Part shown: positions 59,835 to 64,000 of the stretch, piece by piece | How the letters are laid out: the number at the start of each line of letters is the position of its first letter | Numbering within the stretch: position 1 is the first letter of the stretch | NCBI RefSeq assembly: GCF_026586675.1 | Contig: NZ_JAODIX010000027.1 | Span: forward strand, 29,194-93,193 | DNA: 64,000 nucleotides | Origin: Halorubrum yunnanense | GTDB taxonomy: Archaea > Halobacteriota > Halobacteria > Halobacteriales > Haloferacaceae | Direction: 5' to 3' | The notes under the pieces: generated by a model | What the model was told of the DNA's origin: nothing | The model's database searches: none | Seen by the model: only the letters and a program-made list of their open reading frames with translations | Translations under genes and position numbers: made by a program

Positions 59835-62630
59835 TCAGCGGCCCTCGCCGAGCCGCTCCTGCCACTCCTGCACCCGCGCGAGCAGCTCCACCGGCGCGGT
59901 CTCCGCGACGTCGACGTCGCTCAGTTCCCCGATCACGGCGCGGGCCTCGGGGTCGAGGCGGTCGGCCTCGGTGGTCTCCGGCTGCTCGCCGCTCTCGGTA
60001 CCCCCGACGGATTCGGGGGGGCCACCGGAGCCCGCCGACTCCGGGCCCGTTCCGTTTCGGCTTCCCTCGCCCCCGGCCGCGTCCGTCTCCACCGACCCGG
60101 CGCCGTCGTCGCCCGCGAACGACCCGGACGAGAGGTCGAAGACGACCTGTCGCGTGCCGTCGCCGTCGGCGCCGGCGGGGTCTCCTCCCCCGGCGCCGCT
60201 CGCGTCTCTCCCCCGCGACCCCTTCGCCTCGATCGCCTTCTCCTCGCGGAGCCGGTCGAGCACCTCGTCGGCGCGGGAGACGACCGGTGTCGGTACGCCG
60301 GCGAGGTCGGCGACGTGGACCCCGTACGACCGGTTCGTCGGCCCGTCGCGGACCGTCCGGAGGAACGTCACCTCGCCGTCGCGCTCGTCGACGGCGACGT
60401 GGACGTTGGCGACGCGGGGGAGGTGGTCCGCCAGCGCCGTCAGCTCGTGGTAGTGCGTGGCGAAGAGGGTCCGCGCGCGCACCTCGTTGTGGAGGTACTC
60501 GGTCGCGGCCCACGCGATGGAGATCCCGTCGTAGGTGGCGGTGCCGCGGCCGACTTCGTCGAGGATGACCAGGGAGTCTTCGGTCGCCGAGTGGAGGATG
60601 TTCGACAGCTCCTGCATCTCGACCATGAACGTCGAGCGCCCCTGCGCCAGCTCGTCGAGCGCGCCCACGCGGGTGTAGATCCCATCGACGAGCCCGACCT
60701 CGGCGGCGCGCGCCGGGACAAACGACCCCGCCTGCGCGAGCAGTTGGATTAGCGCCGCCTGCCGCATGTACGTCGACTTCCCGCTCATGTTCGGGCCGGT
60801 GACGATCAGGAACCCGCGCTCCCCGTCGAGCCGGAGGTCGTTCGGCACGAAGTCCGTCGTGCGCTCGACGACCGGGTGGCGCCCGGCTTCGACGTCGAGC
60901 CGGCGCTCGTCGGTCAGTTCGGGACGGGTCCAATCGTTGCCGGCCGCGTGGGTCGCCAGCGACGCGAGCGCGTCGACCTCGGCGACGACCCGCCCGACGT
61001 CCTGAAGCAGTTCCGCGTCGTCGGCGACGCGCTCGCGCAGCTCCTCGAACAGCTCGTACTCCAGCTCGCCGCGGGCCTCCTCGAGGCGGAGAACCTCGCG
61101 CTCTCGCTCGTCGAGCTCGTCGGTGACGAACCGCTTCGAGTTCTTCAGCGTCTTGATCTCGCGATAGTGTTCGGGCACCTGGTCCGCCACGGACTTCCCG
61201 ATCTGGATGTAGTAGCCGTCCGTCTTGTTGCGGTCGACCGTGACGTGGCTGAGCCCGTGCCGTCGCTTCTCCCTCTCCGCGAGCGTGTCGAGCCACTCTC
61301 TCGCCTCCTCGTGGCTCGCGATCAGCTCGTCGAGCTCGCCGTCGTACCCCTCTCGGAGCAGCCCGCCCTGCGTCTTCGCCTTCGGCGGGTCGTCCGCGAG
61401 CGCGTCGGCGAGCTCGCCGTGGAGGGCGCGAGCGCGCTCCCGGTCGAGCTCCTCCAGCACTTCCGCGACCGGCGACTCCACGAGCGCGGTCCCCTCGACG
61501 GCGTCGGCCATCGCCGGCACCAGCGCGAGGGTGTCGCGAACCGAGAGGAGTTCGCGTGCGCCCGCGCTCCCGCTCGTCGCCCGCGCAGCGAGCCGCTCGA
61601 GGTCGTACGCCTCGCCCAGCGTCTCCCGCAGGCGATCGCGCGCGAGCGCCGCCCCCGCCAGCGCCTCGACCGCGTCGAGCCGACGGTCGAGCCGCGCCCG
61701 GTCGCGCCGCGGCCGCGTGAGCCACTCCCGGAGGAGCCGGCCGCCGGCCGCGGTGACGGTGTGGTCGACCGTCTCGAACAGCGACCCCTCGCCCTCGCCG
61801 CGCATCGTCTCGGTGAGCTCGAGGTTGCGCTGGGTGGTCGCGTCGACGTCGACGTGGTCGCCGTCGCCGTACGCCGTGAGGCGGGTCATCGAGGCGAGTA
61901 CGCCGGCGCCCGTCTCCTCGACGTACCCCAGGACCGCGCCGGCCGCGCGCAGCGCGAGGTCGGAGTCGATCCCGACGCTGTCGGCGGTCTCGCGGCCGAA
62001 CTGCTCGCGGATCGCGTGTTTCGCCCGCCCCGGCGCGAACGCCTCCGCGTCGAAGACGGAGACCGACCCCGACAGGTCCTCGCGGACCGCGCCGAGCAGC
62101 CGGTCGTCGTTGCGGACGCGGGGGCCCGGGAGCACCTCCGCGGGGTCGAACCGGTACAGCTCCGCCCGGAGGTCGCTCTCGTCGCCGCCTTCGGTGACGA
62201 GGAACCGACCCGTGGTGACGTCGGCGAGCGCGAGGCCGTAGGGGCCGTCTGCTTCGTCCTCCTCGCGAACCACCGCCGCGAGGTACCGCGCGTCGTCGTC
62301 GGCAGTTTCGAGCAGGGTTCCGGGCGTGACGACCCGGGTGATCTCGCGGGCGTGGCCGTCGTCGGTCTCGTACTGGTCGGCGACGGCGACCCGGTAGCCG
62401 CGCTCGACGAGCGCCTTCACGTAGGGGGTCAGCTCCGTGAGCGGGACGCCCGCCATCGGGTACGACGACCCGTGCGAGGACTTCTGAGAGACCGTCAGGT
62501 CAAGCTCCTCGGCGACCAGCTCGGCGTCGTCCGCGAAGAACTCGTAGAAGTCGCCGCACTGCATCGCGAGGACGTCCGCGTCCGTCTCCGCCTTTAACTC
62601 GAGGAACTCCCCGACGATCCCCGTTGGCAT
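59835..62630 (-). CDS. mutS: DNA mismatch repair protein MutS
   Basis: 931 residues. Mismatch-binding domain I has the GDFYEFFADDA and the Phe-x-Glu region; domain III/IV follow with coils. The ATPase has Walker A GPNMSGKS (about 611), Walker B ILDEVGRGT and the catalytic FATHYHELTAL. An acidic, Gly/Ser-rich insertion of about 70 residues (near 830-900) breaks the C-terminal domain. No MutL is in the window. Coexistence with NucS shows that two mismatch pathways may operate. Confidence 0.95.
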   Translation of the reverse strand: MPTGIVGEFLELKAETDADVLAMQCGDFYEFFADDAELVAEELDLTVSQKSSHGSSYPMAGVPLTELTPYVKALVERGYRVAVADQYETDDGHAREITRVVTPGTLLETADDDARYLAAVVREEDEADGPYGLALADVTTGRFLVTEGGDESDLRAELYRFDPAEVLPGPRVRNDDRLLGAVREDLSGSVSVFDAEAFAPGRAKHAIREQFGRETADSVGIDSDLALRAAGAVLGYVEETGAGVLASMTRLTAYGDGDHVDVDATTQRNLELTETMRGEGEGSLFETVDHTVTAAGGRLLREWLTRPRRDRARLDRRLDAVEALAGAALARDRLRETLGEAYDLERLAARATSGSAGARELLSVRDTLALVPAMADAVEGTALVESPVAEVLEELDRERARALHGELADALADDPPKAKTQGGLLREGYDGELDELIASHEEAREWLDTLAEREKRRHGLSHVTVDRNKTDGYYIQIGKSVADQVPEHYREIKTLKNSKRFVTDELDEREREVLRLEEARGELEYELFEELRERVADDAELLQDVGRVVAEVDALASLATHAAGNDWTRPELTDERRLDVEAGRHPVVERTTDFVPNDLRLDGERGFLIVTGPNMSGKSTYMRQAALIQLLAQAGSFVPARAAEVGLVDGIYTRVGALDELAQGRSTFMVEMQELSNILHSATEDSLVILDEVGRGTATYDGISIAWAATEYLHNEVRARTLFATHYHELTALADHLPRVANVHVAVDERDGEVTFLRTVRDGPTNRSYGVHVADLAGVPTPVVSRADEVLDRLREEKAIEAKGSRGRDASGAGGGDPAGADGDGTRQVVFDLSSGSFAGDDGAGSVETDAAGGEGSRNGTGPESAGSGGPPESVGGTESGEQPETTEADRLDPEARAVIGELSDVDVAETAPVELLARVQEWQERLGEGR

Positions 62631-62758
62631 ATACCCGTACTCCCGCCGTGGGCGGCTAAAACCCTACGGGTGTCCGGCGGCGGGTACCCGCATCGTCCCT
62701 GTCACGTGGTGAGGACCCGCGCCGCCTCTAAGTGACCGCCAGTCGAACCGTCAGATGG

Positions 62759-63556
62759 ATGGCCCCCGTCGACGCGTTCGCGTTCGTCTTCCTCGCCGGC
62801 CTGATCACGGCGCTGGCGACCGGGGTCGGCGCGCTGCCGTTCTTCTTCTTCGACTCGATCAGCGACCGCGGGAACGTGGCGCTGTGGGGCTTCTCGTCGG
62901 GAATCATGCTGTCCGCGTCGCTGTTCGGACTGGTGCAGGAGGGGCTCGCCGAGGGCACGCCGGTCGAGATCGGGATCGGCCTGGCGGCGGGCGTCGTCCT
63001 CGTCGTCGTCGCGCACGAGGTCCTCTTGGACGCCGACGTCGACCCGCGGCAGTACGAGGAGGCCGACTTCCGGAAGCTCGTGTTGATCCTCGGCGTGTTG
63101 ACCGTCCACAGCTTCCCCGAGGGGGTCGCGGTCGGCGTCTCGTTCGCGGATCTCGGGCTGGCGGGCGGAACTTCGCTGTTCGGCTTCACCGTCCCGCTGC
63201 TCGCGGTCTTCATGACGGTCGCGATCTCGATCCACAACGTCCCCGAGGGGACCGCGATCTCGATCCCGCTCCAGACAATGGGCGTCTCGAAGTGGAAGAT
63301 GGTCTGGTGGGCGGTGTTCTCCAGCCTGCCCCAGCCGATCGGCGCCGTGATCGCCTTCGCGTTCGTGCGGTACGCCCGCGAGTTCCTCCCGTACGGCTTC
63401 GGCTTCGCGGCGGGCGCGATGATCTACCTCGTCCTCACTGAGTTCCTCCCCGAGGCGCTCGAAACGGGCGCCGACCTCCCCCGGGGCGGGAAGCCCGTAC
63501 TCGCGGGCGGCATCGCGCTCGGCGTCGCGCTGATGCTCCCGCTCGCATATTTATAA
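62759..63556 (+). CDS. ZIP-family metal transporter
   Basis: 265 residues from ATG 62759, chosen over GTG 62732 because the first helix begins at FVFLAGLI. Eight hydrophobic segments are visible. The ZIP metal path includes HSFPEGVAVGV near 110 and HNVPEGTAISIP near 165, the classic H-(N/S)-x-P-E-G signature in helices 4 and 5. It moves zinc or another divalent metal into the cytoplasm. It stands alone and is divergent from mutS. Confidence 0.92.
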   Translation: MAPVDAFAFVFLAGLITALATGVGALPFFFFDSISDRGNVALWGFSSGIMLSASLFGLVQEGLAEGTPVEIGIGLAAGVVLVVVAHEVLLDADVDPRQYEEADFRKLVLILGVLTVHSFPEGVAVGVSFADLGLAGGTSLFGFTVPLLAVFMTVAISIHNVPEGTAISIPLQTMGVSKWKMVWWAVFSSLPQPIGAVIAFAFVRYAREFLPYGFGFAAGAMIYLVLTEFLPEALETGADLPRGGKPVLAGGIALGVALMLPLAYL

Positions 63557-63610
63557 GCGCACGACGGCACCGACGAGATTGTTTAAACGTGTCTGAGCAA
63601 CGGCGACGAT

Positions 63611-63890
63611 CATTTATAAATGCCGATGCGGTTGGCGCGTGCCTGCGAGGCCGCTTTGCGGCCGAGCAGCACGCGCGAGGGAGTCGGTCGTCGAGCGAAG
63701 CGACGGCGACCGACGAGGCTGGGGAGGTGTGAGGCTGCGGTGCTGTGCGGGGTGGGACTCAAAAGGGCAGCCGGGAGGGCGGCGCAGGCGACGCAAGCAC
63801 CGCAACGAGGGAGTGAACGAAGTGAGCGACCGAGTGAGGAGCACAGCGAGCGTGCGCCGCCCTCCCGGCTGGGGCTTTGGAGGAGTTCAC
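63611..63890 (+). ncRNA. Structured RNA-like element, copy B
   Basis: TATA box CATTTATAAATG (63611-63622). GCGCGTGC (63635-63642) pairs perfectly with GCACGCGC (63669-63676) around the hairpin GGCCGC/GCGGCC. Block 1, GCACGCGCGAGGGAGTCG (63669-63686), leads to a short variable hairpin, then block 2, CGACGAGGCTGGGGAGG, GTGAGG, CTGCGGTGCTGTGCGGGGTGGGAC (pieces, 63711-63759). A 19-bp perfect stem closes the element (63768-63786 with 63853-63871), loop containing GTGAACGAAGTGAGCGAC. The end has GGGGCTTTGG as in copy A. Confidence 0.55.
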
Positions 63891-63932
63891 TATGCCGTCG
63901 CCCATTTATAAACTGCCAATCGATTCAACGGC

Positions 63933-64000
63933 TTACGGAGAATCAAGGAGAAAGCCCCGTGCTTTAGCGCGGGGATGAATCCGACAGTATTCTACATCAA
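63933..64000 (+). repeat. IS200/IS605-type end, inverted copy of 1673-1740
   Basis: 68 bases, extending to the window edge, match the reverse complement of 1673-1740 with one mismatch. The hairpin CCCCGTGCT/AGCGCGGGG (63955-63974) and flanks agree. The element continues beyond the window and its transposase, if any, is not visible. Confidence 0.8.

Overview
The window is chromosomal DNA of a halophilic archaeon of class Halobacteria, most like Halorubrum or a close relative. This rests on very high GC, strongly acidic proteins, split RNA polymerase subunits (A'/A'' and B'/B''), TFB, a fused-doublet histone, RPA, archaeal SepF, a CetZ fragment, archaeal tetrahydropterin and siroheme enzymes, and many leaderless genes preceded by TATA boxes at about -25 to -30. 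The genus is inferred from overall similarity, not proven.

Layout. 1-1160 holds small membrane proteins. 1161-8120 is an accessory region. It contains tRNA-Phe, a beta-carbonic anhydrase, a tRNA 3' fragment, two short-chain dehydrogenases and a dense pile of IS debris: IS200/IS605 (TnpB) ends and omega-RNA-like 3' scars, an IS6-family transposase abutting a 5'-truncated tnpB, a MITE-like inverted repeat, a CetZ N-terminal fragment and a small secreted protein. It ends at tRNA-Pro(TGG). 8213-31054 is core chromosome: a Ski2-like helicase, L10e, NucS, S-adenosylhomocysteine hydrolase and deaminase, a surface protein, MptD, a GTPBP-like GTPase, TFB, a ParA-like protein, HIT, RNase Z, an ABC exporter, a creatininase-family protein, an aldo/keto reductase and a siroheme decarboxylase. 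31339-41017 carries a TrpD-like protein, NAD synthase, NUDIX, CBS and LLM proteins, a dUTPase/dCTP deaminase-like enzyme and aconitase.

41278-50779 is the transcription/translation operon on the minus strand, in the order rpoH-rpoB2-rpoB1-rpoA1-rpoA2-nusA-rps12-rps7. Most genes in it overlap or touch. Two tandem tRNA-Asp genes follow with partial copies of their 3' end. 51590-54682 is a chromatin and ssDNA-binding cluster: RPA (rpa2-like), then a histone immediately followed by a histone-deacetylase-family gene. tRNA-Arg, a K+/H+-type antiporter with TrkA domains, a DUF309 protein, the NAD-dependent glucose-6-phosphate dehydrogenase Azf, SepF, MutS and a ZIP transporter complete the core.

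The most unusual signals are non-coding. Two diverged copies of a GC-rich, hairpin-filled element (about 55212-55450 and 63611-63890) share conserved blocks around variable hairpins and each has a TATA box, so they look like members of a structured-RNA family. A pair of perfect hairpins lies at about 37857-37945. Several TnpB/omega-RNA 3' ends persist without their tnpB. A 68-bp IS end occurs at 1673-1740 and, inverted, at 63933-64000.
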